A stretch of DNA of 32,800 nt from Prochlorococcus sp. AG-463-P14 (GCA_003209275.1 QCRX01000002.1:71132-103931); one strand, 5' to 3'. Numbered from the stretch's first letter, positions 9,959 to 20,019 are shown. The notes: generated by a model not told the origin, from the letters alone. A program made the numbers and translations.

Positions 9959-12001
9959 ATGCCTAATTATCATCTTCATTCACCTTATAGCCCTAAAGGA
10001 GATCAGCCAAAAGCTATAGCTCGATTAGTTCAGGGAGTTAATTTAGGGAAACGTTATCAAACCTTGCTTGGTGCAACTGGTACTGGCAAGACATTTACGA
10101 TTGCGAATGTAATAGCTCAAACAGGAAGACCTGCACTCGTTCTTGCCCATAACAAAACTCTTGCGGCTCAACTTTGTAATGAGTTGCGAGAGTTTTTCCC
10201 TGAAAATGCTGTGGAGTATTTTATTTCTTACTACGACTATTATCAGCCTGAAGCTTATGTTCCTGTAAGCGATACTTATATTGCTAAAACTTCTTCAATT
10301 AATGAAGAAATTGATATGTTAAGACATTCTGCGACTCGATCGTTGTTTGAGAGACGCGATGTGATTGTTGTTGCATCAATTAGTTGTATCTATGGCCTAG
10401 GAATACCAAGTGAATATCTTAAGGCATCCGTGAATTTTAAAGTTGGCGAACATATTGATCTGAGAGGGTCGTTAAGAGCTTTAGTAAATAATCAGTACAG
10501 CAGAAATGATTTGGAAATAACACGCGGACGTTTTCGTGTGAAGGGAGATGTTTTAGAAATTGGACCGGCTTATGAAGATCGGCTGGTGCGCATAGAACTT
10601 TTTGGTGAAGAAGTAGAAGCTATTAGGTATGTGGATCCATTGACTGGCGAGATACTTAAAAGCATGGATTCTATTAATATATATCCTGCCAAACACTTTG
10701 TTACACCAAAAGATCGCCTTGAATCTGCTATTAAAGCAATCCAAGCAGAATTAAAGCAAAGATTAGAGCTATTAAATGATTCTGGAAAACTGTTAGAGGC
10801 CCAACGCTTAGAACAACGAACTGCCTATGATTTAGAGATGTTAAGAGAAGTTGGATATTGTAATGGAGTTGAAAATTATGCCAGGCATTTGGCTGGACGT
10901 GATGCAGGAACACCACCAGAATGCTTGATTGATTACTTCCCAGATGATTGGTTATTAGTTGTTGATGAAAGCCATGTTACTTGCTCTCAATTACATGCTA
11001 TGTATAACGGAGACCAGTCTAGAAAGAATGTATTAATAGATCACGGTTTTCGATTACCTAGTGCAGCAGATAATCGTCCTCTAAAGCATGAAGAGTTTTG
11101 GAAGAAAGCAAAGCAGACAGTCTTCATTAGTGCAACGCCAGGTGATTGGGAGTTGAATCAAAGCACTGGAGAAATTGCTGAACAAGTTATTAGACCAACT
11201 GGAGTATTAGATCCTAAAGTAGAGGTTCGACCTACAGAAGGACAAGTTGATGATTTGCTGGACGAGATTCGAAAACGAGCGTTAAAACAGGAGCGCGTTC
11301 TTATTACAACTTTGACTAAAAGAATGGCAGAGGATTTAACTGATTATCTCGCCGATAATCAAGCTAGAGTACGTTACTTGCATTCTGAGATTCATTCTAT
11401 AGAACGCATAGAAATCATTCAAGATTTAAGATTAGGTGAATATGATGCGTTGGTTGGTGTTAACCTTTTACGAGAAGGGTTAGACTTACCTGAAGTTTCC
11501 TTGGTCGTTATTCTTGATGCTGATAAAGAAGGATTTCTGCGAGCAGAGCGTTCTTTGATTCAAACCATAGGAAGAGCAGCTAGACATGTTGATGGCCGTG
11601 CAATTTTATATGCGGATAAACTGACTGATTCTATGTCTAGAGCTATTAATGAAACTAATAGAAGACGAGGAATTCAGGCAGCATATAACAAAAAACATGG
11701 AATAATTCCTAAACCAGCAGGTAAGAAGGCAAGTAATTCCATTCTTTCTTTCTTGGAGCTATCTAGGCGTTTACAACACGATGGAGAAACGAATGACCTG
11801 ATCGAAATTGCGGGTAAAGCTGCAGATTCCTTGAGGAATGAACAGGATGGTGCTTTGGCCTTAGAGGCTTTGCCAGATTTAATAAATAAGCTTGAGGGGA
11901 AAATGAATACTGCTGCTAAGGATCTCAATTTTGAAGAAGCAGCTAGCCTAAGGGATAGGATCAAAATTCTTAGAGATAAATTGGTCGGTAAAAATAATTA
12001 G
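9959..12001 (+). CDS. uvrB: Excinuclease ABC subunit B
   Basis: Damage-verification helicase of nucleotide excision repair, which loads onto DNA with UvrA and recruits UvrC. Walker A is GATGTGKT (38-45). The beta-hairpin that clamps DNA is visible as [12 protein letters not shown]. Walker B is LVVDESH. Helicase motifs V-VI read [17 protein letters not shown] and [14 protein letters not shown]-terminal UVR motif ([27 protein letters not shown]) contacts UvrC. The 680-residue length matches the family. It is separated from ycf23 by 197 bp of AT-rich sequence. The small exported protein gene begins 18 bp after its stop and may ride on the same transcript. Confidence 0.98.
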   Translation: MPNYHLHSPYSPKGDQPKAIARLVQGVNLGKRYQTLLGATGTGKTFTIANVIAQTGRPALVLAHNKTLAAQLCNELREFFPENAVEYFISYYDYYQPEAYVPVSDTYIAKTSSINEEIDMLRHSATRSLFERRDVIVVASISCIYGLGIPSEYLKASVNFKVGEHIDLRGSLRALVNNQYSRNDLEITRGRFRVKGDVLEIGPAYEDRLVRIELFGEEVEAIRYVDPLTGEILKSMDSINIYPAKHFVTPKDRLESAIKAIQAELKQRLELLNDSGKLLEAQRLEQRTAYDLEMLREVGYCNGVENYARHLAGRDAGTPPECLIDYFPDDWLLVVDESHVTCSQLHAMYNGDQSRKNVLIDHGFRLPSAADNRPLKHEEFWKKAKQTVFISATPGDWELNQSTGEIAEQVIRPTGVLDPKVEVRPTEGQVDDLLDEIRKRALKQERVLITTLTKRMAEDLTDYLADNQARVRYLHSEIHSIERIEIIQDLRLGEYDALVGVNLLREGLDLPEVSLVVILDADKEGFLRAERSLIQTIGRAARHVDGRAILYADKLTDSMSRAINETNRRRGIQAAYNKKHGIIPKPAGKKASNSILSFLELSRRLQHDGETNDLIEIAGKAADSLRNEQDGALALEALPDLINKLEGKMNTAAKDLNFEEAASLRDRIKILRDKLVGKNN

Positions 12002-12019
12002 GTTTTAATTGCTTTGTTT

Positions 12020-12577
12020 ATGAGGACTCCTTGCATCACTTTCATATATGTGAAAATATTATTGGTATTTCTGAGTTTATTTTCAGATTCTGTGTTTGCA
12101 AAATCACTTTTCTTAATAGATAGTCTTAACTCTATTCCTTCTACTTTAAATAATACTTCTCTTATTGCTAAGTCTACAAATTACCGTTTGTGCACACAGT
12201 ATCCACAAATTGCCTCTGATATTCTTTCGGTTGGGAATGATTTAGGAGTTGAGGTTATATCGGGAGAGCCAAAATTACAAGGAAAGGATGCTACTTATGA
12301 GGCCTTCTATGGAAAACTAGGCGTTATTGTAATTAAATATAGGCTGATGGCACCAGAGACTTTTTGCCAGTTAGTTACCCATGAATTTATTCATGTCCTT
12401 CAGCATTTAAAAGGAGAGCTGCGTGAAGTTGTGCCTTTGGGATGGAGCATAAATGTAGGCGATGTTCAGCGATATGGTTCTTTGGAGGAAGCTGAAGCTT
12501 ATATACATCAGAATTATGCAGGCCGAGTTCTAGATCTTCTATTAGAGGCCTTAGAAAGAAAAAGGGTAGGTATTTAA
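12020..12577 (+). CDS. Small exported protein with HExxH zincin-like motif, unknown function
   Basis: I do not recognise a named family. The ORF track opens at a TTG (12014), but the ATG two codons later is the better start, giving 185 residues. A hydrophobic stretch (FIYVKILLVFLSLF) followed by DSVFA-K forms a clear signal peptide, with predicted cleavage around track residue 29. The mature protein contains HEFIH (about 123-127), a textbook HExxH metal-binding core. About 32-38 residues further on is SLEEAEAYIHQ, whose glutamates could supply a third ligand as in gluzincins. The mature part has just two cysteines (about 60 and 118), which could form a disulfide. A periplasmic or lumenal metallopeptidase is inferred; no activity is shown. 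It sits 18 bp after uvrB and converges on lysC. Confidence 0.8.
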   Translation: MRTPCITFIYVKILLVFLSLFSDSVFAKSLFLIDSLNSIPSTLNNTSLIAKSTNYRLCTQYPQIASDILSVGNDLGVEVISGEPKLQGKDATYEAFYGKLGVIVIKYRLMAPETFCQLVTHEFIHVLQHLKGELREVVPLGWSINVGDVQRYGSLEEAEAYIHQNYAGRVLDLLLEALERKRVGI

Positions 12578-12612
12578 CGATCTCTGAATAGATATTGCTT
12601 TTTAAGTTTCGT

Positions 12613-14373
12613 TTATTTTTTATTTAAGCCAAAGCAAGTATGAACTTCTCTTAAGGCCGAAATACCATCTGCTTCTGCAACTACACAGCTAGTTCTAATT
12701 TCACTTGTTGCAATCATTTGGATGTTGATATTTTTGTTTGCAAGTGCTCGGAACATTCGTGCTGCTGTTCCTACGGTGGCTGGCATCCCTGCTCCTACTG
12801 CGCTAACCCGTGTGATTGGTGCTCCTTCTTCTAGATAGGCACCCTGCCATTTCGCTAGTAACGGTGCGAGAGTTCTATCTGCGTCATTACGCGCTTCTTT
12901 TTTCAGCGTAAAGCTAATGTCACGACTGCCATCATGATGTTGCCGCTCTGATTGAACAATGGCATCTAGGCTGATCCCCGCTTCAGCAAGAGCTGAACAT
13001 AGTGCAGCGGCAATACCAGGTCTATCAGGTACTTTGCGCACACTAAGTTGAGCTTGATCTTTATCCATAGCGACCCCTCTAACTTCAGGCTCACCCATGC
13101 CACTAATGGGAGGATTGCTTTTGATTTGCATATCACTAAGTTCAAAACTTTCGCCTACAGCTCGTAGACCTTTGGCTCCCAAGCTGGAATCAATAACACA
13201 ACTAACTTTGACTTCACTAGTTGCGATTAATCTCAGATTGATACCTGCCCTTGAGAGAGTATCAAATAGGTTGGCTGCTATCCCTGGTCTGCCCATGATT
13301 CCTGCTCCACTAATGCTTAGCTTCGTCATGGCACTTTGAGTAGAAAGTTGACCCCCTAATTCTTGCAAAATGGTTTCGCATAATTGCTTGGCTTGCATGA
13401 GTTGATTTGCTGCGACTGTGAAAGTGATGTCGTTGCTTTTCCCCTCATGAGTTGCCTGGATGATTAGATCTACATTCACTCCTCCTGCTGAGAGAGTTTC
13501 AAATAGATGTGCAGCAATTCCTGGCTGATCTGGAATATGCGATAAACCTAAAACTGCTTGATTCTCTACTATCTCCAATCCATCAACCGGACGACCGAGT
13601 TCTAATCCTTCGCGTCCTAATGGCCGTCCTACTTTGCTAGTAAGAATGGTCCCTTGATCAGTGTTCCAGCTAGAGCGGACGATAAGGGGTACTCCATAGT
13701 TTCTTGCGATTTCTACTGCTCTTGGGTGTAAAACTGCTGCTCCTAGGCTGGCTAATTCCAACATCTCATCACAGCTAATAGTTCTCATGAGTTGAGCCTC
13801 AGGCACTTGTCGTGGATCTGTGGTGAGCACTCCTGGTACATCTGTATATATTTCGCAGGCTTCAGCTTCGAGTGCAGTTGCCAGAGCTACTGCTGATGTA
13901 TCAGAACCCCCTCTTCCTAGTGTGGTGATTTCAGCTGTACCACCGCTACTTAAGGTGGTTCCCTGAAACCCAGCTACAACAACAACCTCTCCTTTATCGA
14001 GACGAGCTTTTAAACGTTCAGTTCTGACTTCAAGGATTCTTGCTCGACCATGGGAAGATTCAGTAACTATCCCTACTTGTGTGCCTGTCATTGAGACTGC
14101 AGGTACCCCAAGCTCGTGCAGTGCCATTGACAGTAAAGCAATAGAAACTTGCTCTCCAGTCGCAAGCAGCATATCTAATTCTCGCTGTGGAGGCTTTTTG
14201 CTAATTGATTTTGCAAGCCCTGTTAGTTCATCGGTTGTCTTACCCATTGCAGAGACAACAATTACTACTTCGTGACCTAATTCTTTGGTAGCTGCAATTC
14301 TTTTCGCTACTTCTTGAATTCGTGCCACACTCCCTACGGAAGTACCTCCAAACTTTTGTACCAGCAAGCTCAT
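12613..14373 (-). CDS. lysC: Aspartokinase with four ACT domains
   Basis: Phosphorylates aspartate, the entry step for lysine, threonine and methionine; its product is the substrate of Asd in this window. The N-terminal kinase domain starts with KFGGTSVG and contains [15 protein letters not shown] and the conserved [19 protein letters not shown] region (about 1-245). The C-terminal half holds two tandem pairs of ACT regulatory domains. The duplication is visible as two related stretches: [40 protein letters not shown] and [40 protein letters not shown]. coli and B. subtilis enzymes have one pair; the four-ACT form is known in cyanobacteria. At 586 residues it fits that form. An AGGTGA ribosome-binding sequence precedes the ATG. 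It follows holA by 40 bp, likely co-transcribed. Confidence 0.97.
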   Translation of the reverse strand: MSLLVQKFGGTSVGSVARIQEVAKRIAATKELGHEVVIVVSAMGKTTDELTGLAKSISKKPPQRELDMLLATGEQVSIALLSMALHELGVPAVSMTGTQVGIVTESSHGRARILEVRTERLKARLDKGEVVVVAGFQGTTLSSGGTAEITTLGRGGSDTSAVALATALEAEACEIYTDVPGVLTTDPRQVPEAQLMRTISCDEMLELASLGAAVLHPRAVEIARNYGVPLIVRSSWNTDQGTILTSKVGRPLGREGLELGRPVDGLEIVENQAVLGLSHIPDQPGIAAHLFETLSAGGVNVDLIIQATHEGKSNDITFTVAANQLMQAKQLCETILQELGGQLSTQSAMTKLSISGAGIMGRPGIAANLFDTLSRAGINLRLIATSEVKVSCVIDSSLGAKGLRAVGESFELSDMQIKSNPPISGMGEPEVRGVAMDKDQAQLSVRKVPDRPGIAAALCSALAEAGISLDAIVQSERQHHDGSRDISFTLKKEARNDADRTLAPLLAKWQGAYLEEGAPITRVSAVGAGMPATVGTAARMFRALANKNINIQMIATSEIRTSCVVAEADGISALREVHTCFGLNKK

Positions 14374-14413
14374 TCAATTCACCTAGGGAGATTCTGATTA
14401 TTTCAGTGAGTAG

Positions 14414-15433
14414 TCATTCAACGAAGTGATTTGTTAAAAGTCCATCTCTAAAAGCATATTTTGGAGGAATACCTTGCTTTAGGGCACCCTCTACCGCTAG
14501 CAATCGACTAAGCAGGCTGAGGAAGTGATTTGTAGATATGCCTTTGATTTGCTTGCGGATTACGTAAATGCGCTTGGGATTCCCTATGCCTGCAGACTTT
14601 GCAATGAAATTAACATCTTGTTCTCCTTCTTGTTCTAGTAAAGAAACCCATAACCATCCTCTTACTTGTCCAATGAGAGTTGCCAGCAATCGCAATGCTG
14701 GCTCCCCTTGATTCAACAAAGCATCCAGTCGTGAGATTGCATTGCCAATATCATTCTGTAATAGTGCATCTCCAATTTGAAAAACGTTTGTTGAAATCCC
14801 TTGTATTAATTCACTTACTGATTCAGCTGTTATCAAGATATTACTAGAGCCCTGTTGAGAATTTTTTTGATTTATTTGGGCATGCAAGGCAAGTTTTTGT
14901 AACTCTGAATTCAGTCTTTCACTGTCATTGCCTATTGCGTCAATCAAATTAGAAGTTGCATCTCGTTCGAGTTTTAGTCCTAGTTCTTTTGCCATCCGCT
15001 CTACTAAGGCTCGTTGTCCAGCTCCATCCCAAATTGGAGGGAGTACAAATTTTCTTTCTGTTGCTTGATTGGATGCGATTAGTCTTTGAAGGGCTTTGGT
15101 AGTTTTCAACCGCCCATCTGGCTTATTGGGATGAGTCAGAATCAAATGGGTTTGTTCAGGAATTAGCTCTAAAACATCTTCAAAGATTGCTACTAGTTCG
15201 TTTGGACAGCCATTACAGAAAGGACTTCTTTTGACAAGCACTACTCTTCCACCATTTCCAAATGGTGGTGTACGCACTTCTTCCAATGCCTTAGATGCCT
15301 GTGGGAGATCTGCCCCATCTAGACGGCTCAAATTAATACTCAGCCATGTCGGATCAATTATTTCTGTGATTAATAAGTCAATAGCTCTTTCGCTAGCTGC
15401 TGAATCATCACCCCAAATTAAATGAATAGGCAT
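14414..15433 (-). CDS. holA: DNA polymerase III subunit delta
   Basis: Clamp-loader delta subunit, which opens the sliding clamp for loading on primed DNA. The 339 residues fit the HolA family in length. The N-terminus MPIHLIWGDDSAASERAIDLL is the typical degenerate nucleotide-binding start of delta; it lacks a true Walker A, as expected. The middle matches the family's NRLKTTKALQRLI and LERDATSNLIDAIGNDSERLNSELQKLAL segments. The C-terminal helical collar domain includes SRLDALLNQGEPALRLLATLIGQVRGW. It is divergent from cobH (58-bp gap) and lies upstream of lysC. Confidence 0.92.
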   Translation of the reverse strand: MPIHLIWGDDSAASERAIDLLITEIIDPTWLSINLSRLDGADLPQASKALEEVRTPPFGNGGRVVLVKRSPFCNGCPNELVAIFEDVLELIPEQTHLILTHPNKPDGRLKTTKALQRLIASNQATERKFVLPPIWDGAGQRALVERMAKELGLKLERDATSNLIDAIGNDSERLNSELQKLALHAQINQKNSQQGSSNILITAESVSELIQGISTNVFQIGDALLQNDIGNAISRLDALLNQGEPALRLLATLIGQVRGWLWVSLLEQEGEQDVNFIAKSAGIGNPKRIYVIRKQIKGISTNHFLSLLSRLLAVEGALKQGIPPKYAFRDGLLTNHFVE

Positions 15434-15479
15434 CGTTGCAGAACATGATCATCCTTAGTTAGATGACCTTTTATGTCTG

Positions 15480-15486
15480 AAGGGAG
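15480..15486 (+). promoter_or_regulatory. Shine-Dalgarno sequence for cobH GTG start
   Basis: AAGGGAG lies 5 nt before a GTG that begins the sequence MEKIDHP. This supports the non-ATG start of cobH. Confidence 0.6.
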
Positions 15487-15491
15487 ACTAG

Positions 15492-16127
15492 GTGGAAAAG
15501 ATTGATCATCCAATTTTTCTTGAAAGCATTAGATACATCCGCGGTCAGTTGGGTGAAACAGGTTTAGCTCCTTTGGAGCAACAAGTTCTTGAAAGATTGC
15601 TTCATAGCAGCGGTGATTTTGGCCTTAAGCCTTTGCTCCGCTTTAGTAGAAATGCATGTCAAGTTGGCTTGGCTGCCTTGCAAAAAGGCGCCCCAATTCT
15701 CACTGACACGGAAATGGCAGCAGCGGCTGTTCGCCCTATGTCTTTTCGAACTTTGAAATCTTCGGTTCATTCAGTACTTGAGTGGGTCCCTAAAGAGCCT
15801 CAGGAGGGTATGACTAGAACAGCGCTCGGGATGAAATTGGCATGGGAGGATCTTTTATCTGACGGCAAAGAGACTCAAGCCCCAATTGTATTAATAGGGA
15901 GTGCACCTACTGCACTAATTACATTGCTTGATTTAGTTTCCCAAGGAGCAACTCCTCCTAGTTTAGTTATAGGTATGCCTGTAGGTTTTATTGGAGTTAT
16001 TGAAAGCAAAAATCGTTTATATAATAGTAATTTGCCTAGTATTTCTTTAGTAGGCACTAGAGGTGGGGCAGCACTAGCTGCCTCGGTCATTAATGCTTTA
16101 TTAAGGGCTGCATTTTACTCTACTTAG
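15492..16127 (+). CDS. cobH: Precorrin-8X methylmutase (CobH/CbiC)
   Basis: Moves the C-11 methyl group to C-12 to form the hydrogenobyrinic/cobyrinic ring in cobalamin synthesis. The family's conserved histidine lies in RLLHSSGDF (about residue 37). DTEMAAAAVRPM matches the substrate-pocket region, and the C-terminus carries PIVLIGSAPTALITLL, PSLVIGMPVGFIGVIESK and the glycine-rich VGTRGGAALAASVINALL. The 211-residue length is normal. Start is GTG with a good ribosome-binding site. Picocyanobacteria make pseudocobalamin, so this enzyme serves corrin-ring assembly in that route. It has no corrin neighbours in the window, is divergent from holA, and ends 8 bp from the converging mutS. Confidence 0.95.
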   Translation: MEKIDHPIFLESIRYIRGQLGETGLAPLEQQVLERLLHSSGDFGLKPLLRFSRNACQVGLAALQKGAPILTDTEMAAAAVRPMSFRTLKSSVHSVLEWVPKEPQEGMTRTALGMKLAWEDLLSDGKETQAPIVLIGSAPTALITLLDLVSQGATPPSLVIGMPVGFIGVIESKNRLYNSNLPSISLVGTRGGAALAASVINALLRAAFYST

Positions 16128-16135
16128 CTGACTGA

Positions 16136-18973
16136 TTAGGTAGCAGAGTTTATAGATTTTTTTATTAACCCTGGTAGATTATTTACTTCTACGCTTGGTA
16201 ATTGGTTATCTTCAAGGCTGTTTAAAACTTGGTTAGCACGTTGTAAAACCTTTTTAGGCACTCCAGCCAGACGCGCAGCTTCTATGCCATAGCTTCGACT
16301 AGCTCCACCTTCAACGACACGATGTAGAAAGATAAGATCATCGCCTGTTTCTTCCACAAGAACCTGATAATTAGCAATATTATCTATGTTTTTAGATAAG
16401 CAGTTAAGTTCATGATAATGAGTTGCAAAAACTGTTCTAGATTTAATTTGCTTGGAAAGATATTCACTAACAGCCCAAGCAATTGATAGACCATCAAAAG
16501 TTGAAGTGCCTCTACCTATTTCATCTAAAAGAACTAAAGAATGAGTAGTCGCATGATTAAGAATAATTGCTGTTTCAGCCATCTCAACCATAAATGTTGA
16601 TTGTCCTGTAGCTAGATCGTCAACTGCTCCTACTCTTGTAAAAATACGATCTGCAATACTAAGCTTAGCTTGCTTAGCAGGAACCCAGCTTCCTATTTGA
16701 GCTAATAATTGTACTAATCCAATTTGTCTTAAATAACAACTTTTCCCGCTTGCATTGGGACCCGTAAGAATCATTAGATCTTTTCCCTCTCCTAGTTTAA
16801 TATCATTAGGTTGAAAACTTTCTTCAACTAGTATTTGTTCTACTACTGGGTGCCTACAAGCTTCAATTTCAATTATACGAGATTTATGAATGTGGCTATC
16901 TTTGTTCTCTAAAATTTTTGGAGGGCAGTATGAATTTGCAGTCGCTGCTTCTGCTAAGCCTGTTAAAGCATCCAAGCCGGCGACGCTACGTGCAACAACC
17001 CTAATAGAATTTGCTTGCTTGCCTACCAATTCCCTAAGATTGCAAAAAATTTCATATTCTCGCTGCGCTGAACGTGCTTTTGTATTGAAAATTCTTCCTT
17101 CTCTTTCTTTTAAATCCGGAGTAATAAATCTTTCTTCGTTAGCAAGAGTTTGTCGTCTAATCCAATGTTCCGGAACTGTTATTGCTTTTGCTTTGCTGAC
17201 TGCTAAAAAATAACCAAAAGTTCTATGATATTGGATACGCAAATTTTGATTATTACTTAATTTCCTTTCTTGCATTTCCTGGCTCCTAAGCCATTCATTT
17301 TGATCATCTAATTGATTCCTTAACCCATCCAATATAGGGTCAACTTGGTCATTTATTAGTCCACCCTCACTTAAACTTAGTGGTGGATTATTGATTAATT
17401 GATGTCTAATAGTAGAAGCTAATTCTATTAAATTTTGATCTATTTTACGCAGGTTGAGAAACCAGTTAGGAACTTTATCTGTGAGAGCCTGTAATTGTTC
17501 TGCTAACGAAGGAAGGCGTTCCAATCCATCAGCTATAGCCACTAGATCTCGAGCTCCTGATTGACCTGCTCCAGCTCGGCCTGCAAGTCGCTCAAGGTCT
17601 CCCATTGCGCGGAGTGTTTTTCTAAGGTTTTTCCTTAGAGATCTATCTGTAACCAATTTGCTGACTACTGATTGCCTGGCACGAATTGCAGTTGCATCTA
17701 TTAGGGGTTCTTCGATCCACCTGCGAAGACATCGTGCTCCCATGGCTGTAAGTGTTCTATCCACAGCCCACAGCAAAGAGCCCTGAAATTGTCCGTCTCG
17801 TTGAGTGCTGGTTAATTCAAGGTTGCGACGAGTTTGAGCATCAAGTATTAGATGATCGCCTACATATTTGATTCGGGGCAAATCAAGAGTAAGGGATGTT
17901 TTATTTGGATTTACATTTAAATCTGAATTAATTGAGTTGCTAAGAGTTGCTGGTTGAGTTTCATTTAAATATCCCACTAGGCCTCCTGCAGCTTTGAGTG
18001 CTAACGGAGTTTCATTTAGTCCTAAGCCATTCAGAGTGGTTAATTTGTAATGGTTTTTTAGAGCGGATTCTGCTTCAAGTTGGTTGAAATTTGTCTTTGA
18101 TATGACGGTTAGATTGAGGTGGTCAGGACACCATAGATTTTTAAAAGTATTTTCATATTCTCCCCAAATGATTTCGGCTGCCTCAAGCTTTGTCAATTCT
18201 TGAAGTAATAAGTCACTATCTTCTCTTTGATAAAGAAGGAACTCACCAGTGCTGATATCTGCACAAGCTAGGCCCCATTGCAAGGACTTTGCTGATTCAG
18301 CAGGCTCTACTACAACTGCTGCTAACCAATTGTTTTTGTTTGATTGAAGCATTCCTGCTTCAATCACTGTCCCTGGTGTGAGAACCCTAGTGATATCTCT
18401 TTTAAGAAGATTTCCTTTGCTCGCAGTTGTTTCTAATTGATCGCATAGAGCAACGCTGAATCCACGCTTAATTAGTTCTGAGCAATATCTTTCTACAGCG
18501 TGATGAGGAATGCCTGCCATTGGGACTCGACCTATAGCTTTTCCTCCTTCCTTACTTGTGAGAGTTAGCTCTAGAAGTCTCGATAGAAGAATTGCGTCTT
18601 CAAAAAAACATTCAAAGAAATCACCCAGCCTGTAAAGCAAAACTCTTTCTCTATTTTTAGTCTTGAGTTCTACGTAGTGACGTAATGCAGGTGTGAGTTG
18701 TTTTATATCTATCAGACTGTGATGAGACCACGGTGGGAGGTCTTCCTCAGATTCTTTCCCATCGATAGATTTTGGGTCTGAGTGTGTGTTTTGAATTTGC
18801 TTTTCTGATGAATCTCGAGTTCTGGGCCTATTTTTTGCATCTTCGGTGAGTTGATTATCAGTAAGTTCGTGTTCTATGCATTCTGGTTGTTTAGCAGCTG
18901 TTTTTTGCTCGGTGACAGCCTCTATGACCTCCTCAAACAAGCTGCCCTGCAAGGAATCAGAGTCGGCAGTCAT
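16136..18973 (-). CDS. mutS: DNA mismatch repair protein MutS
   Basis: Recognises mismatches and small loops. The mismatch-reading F-x-E motif is intact in [12 protein letters not shown]. The core and clamp domains follow, then the ABC-type ATPase with Walker A GPNASGKS (around track residue 760), signature [11 protein letters not shown], Walker [17 protein letters not shown] and FATHYHEL. About 90 charged, low-complexity residues precede the mismatch domain in the chosen form, including [24 protein letters not shown], which I recall from cyanobacterial MutS. The ORF track opens at a GTG (19045); I chose the ATG at 18973 ([15 protein letters not shown]) because the upstream 24 residues look unrelated and approach the psbZ promoter region. 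Divergent from psbZ. Confidence 0.95.
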   Translation of the reverse strand: MTADSDSLQGSLFEEVIEAVTEQKTAAKQPECIEHELTDNQLTEDAKNRPRTRDSSEKQIQNTHSDPKSIDGKESEEDLPPWSHHSLIDIKQLTPALRHYVELKTKNRERVLLYRLGDFFECFFEDAILLSRLLELTLTSKEGGKAIGRVPMAGIPHHAVERYCSELIKRGFSVALCDQLETTASKGNLLKRDITRVLTPGTVIEAGMLQSNKNNWLAAVVVEPAESAKSLQWGLACADISTGEFLLYQREDSDLLLQELTKLEAAEIIWGEYENTFKNLWCPDHLNLTVISKTNFNQLEAESALKNHYKLTTLNGLGLNETPLALKAAGGLVGYLNETQPATLSNSINSDLNVNPNKTSLTLDLPRIKYVGDHLILDAQTRRNLELTSTQRDGQFQGSLLWAVDRTLTAMGARCLRRWIEEPLIDATAIRARQSVVSKLVTDRSLRKNLRKTLRAMGDLERLAGRAGAGQSGARDLVAIADGLERLPSLAEQLQALTDKVPNWFLNLRKIDQNLIELASTIRHQLINNPPLSLSEGGLINDQVDPILDGLRNQLDDQNEWLRSQEMQERKLSNNQNLRIQYHRTFGYFLAVSKAKAITVPEHWIRRQTLANEERFITPDLKEREGRIFNTKARSAQREYEIFCNLRELVGKQANSIRVVARSVAGLDALTGLAEAATANSYCPPKILENKDSHIHKSRIIEIEACRHPVVEQILVEESFQPNDIKLGEGKDLMILTGPNASGKSCYLRQIGLVQLLAQIGSWVPAKQAKLSIADRIFTRVGAVDDLATGQSTFMVEMAETAIILNHATTHSLVLLDEIGRGTSTFDGLSIAWAVSEYLSKQIKSRTVFATHYHELNCLSKNIDNIANYQVLVEETGDDLIFLHRVVEGGASRSYGIEAARLAGVPKKVLQRANQVLNSLEDNQLPSVEVNNLPGLIKKSINSAT

Positions 18974-19130
18974 ATATGTCGTCTCTTTGGTATATGTCGC
19001 ATAGTAAAGGCGATGATTTTGTTTCCATGTGAAGCCTCGCGACACTCAAGGGCAAGTTTTATCAATCAGGATGTAATACATGGGACAATTATTGAATGCT
19101 GAGAGCATTGGCTCCTTCGCCCCATTACCC

Positions 19131-19373
19131 ATGCAGTTCTTTTCAGGCATCGCCGCGAACGCCCTTTTGTTTGCTTCATTGATTCTTGTGATAGGCGTAC
19201 CTGTGCTTTATATGACTCAAAAGGACCCTTCCAATAGGCGTAATGGCGAGATCAGAAGAATCGAGATTATTGGTGGTGTTTGGTTTCACCTTGTTTTATT
19301 GAACGCAGGCATAGCTGAGTTCATTGCACATCAGATTGAAGGAGTATCTGGATATACAGGTCCATTAGGCTAA
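19131..19373 (+). CDS. psbZ: Photosystem II protein Z (PsbZ/Ycf9)
   Basis: Small thylakoid membrane subunit near CP43 on the periphery of photosystem II. Two membrane helices are visible: ANALLFASLILVIGVPVLYM and IIGGVWFHLVLLNAGIAEFIA. The motif S-x3-VIGVPV-x-Y at the end of helix 1 matches cyanobacterial PsbZ as I recall it. Starting at the ATG at 19131 places VIGVPV at residues 20-25, the same spacing as in other PsbZ proteins. The ORF track's ATG at 19080 would add 17 polar residues with no family counterpart. The protein is 80 residues against the usual ~62; the excess is a basic inter-helix loop (KDPSNRRNGEIRR) and a C-terminal tail (HQIEGVSGYTGPLG). A strong terminator follows its stop. 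Confidence 0.78.
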   Translation: MQFFSGIAANALLFASLILVIGVPVLYMTQKDPSNRRNGEIRRIEIIGGVWFHLVLLNAGIAEFIAHQIEGVSGYTGPLG

Positions 19374-19394
19374 AAACACCTTCTAAGTTTGTCT

Positions 19395-19438
19395 AAAACC
19401 TCTTAGCTCCTACTCTGGTAGGAGCTAAGAGGTTTTTT
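19395..19438 (+). terminator. Strong intrinsic terminator between psbZ and ribH
   Basis: A perfect 15-bp inverted repeat (CCTCTTAGCTCCTAC / GTAGGAGCTAAGAGG) with a TCTG loop is followed directly by six T. Flanking AAAA and TTTT extend the stem to 19 bp. It begins about 20 bp after the psbZ stop and ends 8 nt before the ribH ATG. It should terminate psbZ transcription. Because it is flanked by A-runs and T-runs on opposite sides, it could also act in reverse. Confidence 0.93.
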
Positions 19439-19446
19439 CATAACAA

Positions 19447-19941
19447 ATGGCGACTTTTGAAGGACGTTTTAACGACTCAACTGATCTGCGGATTGCAGTT
19501 GTAGTAGCAAGGTTTAATGATTTGGTAACAGGCAAACTTTTAAGTGGATGCTTGGATTGTCTTTCGCGGCATGGAGTCGATACTTCTTCCACAAGTGGAC
19601 AATTGGATATTGCTTGGGTTCCAGGTTCTTTTGAGTTGCCTGTAGTAGCTCAAGCTTTAGCAAAAAGTAATCGCTATGAAGTAGTCATAACTCTTGGTGC
19701 AGTAATCCGAGGGGATACCCCGCATTTTGATGTTGTTGTAGCGGAAGCTAGTAAAGGCATCGCAACAGTTTCAAGGGAAACAGGCATCCCGATTATTTTT
19801 GGAGTTTTGACTACTGATACTTTGCAACAGGCTTTAGAGAGAGCTGGAATTAAGAGCAATCTTGGTTGGTCCTACGCATTACAAGCATTGGAAATGGGCT
19901 CTTTGATGAAAGTGGTTGATAAAGTTAATTCTTCTAAGTAA
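19447..19941 (+). CDS. ribH: 6,7-dimethyl-8-ribityllumazine synthase
   Basis: Penultimate enzyme of riboflavin synthesis, joining the ribityl-aminouracil with dihydroxybutanone phosphate; forms icosahedral or pentameric shells. The family motifs are present: ARFND near the N-terminus, WVPGSFELP (about 57-65), and [14 protein letters not shown] with the catalytic histidine at about 93. [16 protein letters not shown] lies in the C-terminal part. The 164-residue length is standard. The ATG at 19447 has no Shine-Dalgarno because the bases just upstream are the T-run of the psbZ terminator, so initiation must be leaderless or otherwise SD-independent. No FMN riboswitch is visible. Confidence 0.97.
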   Translation: MATFEGRFNDSTDLRIAVVVARFNDLVTGKLLSGCLDCLSRHGVDTSSTSGQLDIAWVPGSFELPVVAQALAKSNRYEVVITLGAVIRGDTPHFDVVVAEASKGIATVSRETGIPIIFGVLTTDTLQQALERAGIKSNLGWSYALQALEMGSLMKVVDKVNSSK

Positions 19942-20019
19942 GAGGTTGAGATTGACTGAGTTACCATCCTTAAGGCATGCTTCACTGGTCGAATAGGGGA
20001 ATAAAAACCCACGCGTTTT

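Noticed and set aside
19952-20019. TTGACT as a -35 box for tRNA-Gly
   Set aside because: No acceptable -10 hexamer lies 16-18 bp downstream, so I did not annotate a promoter.
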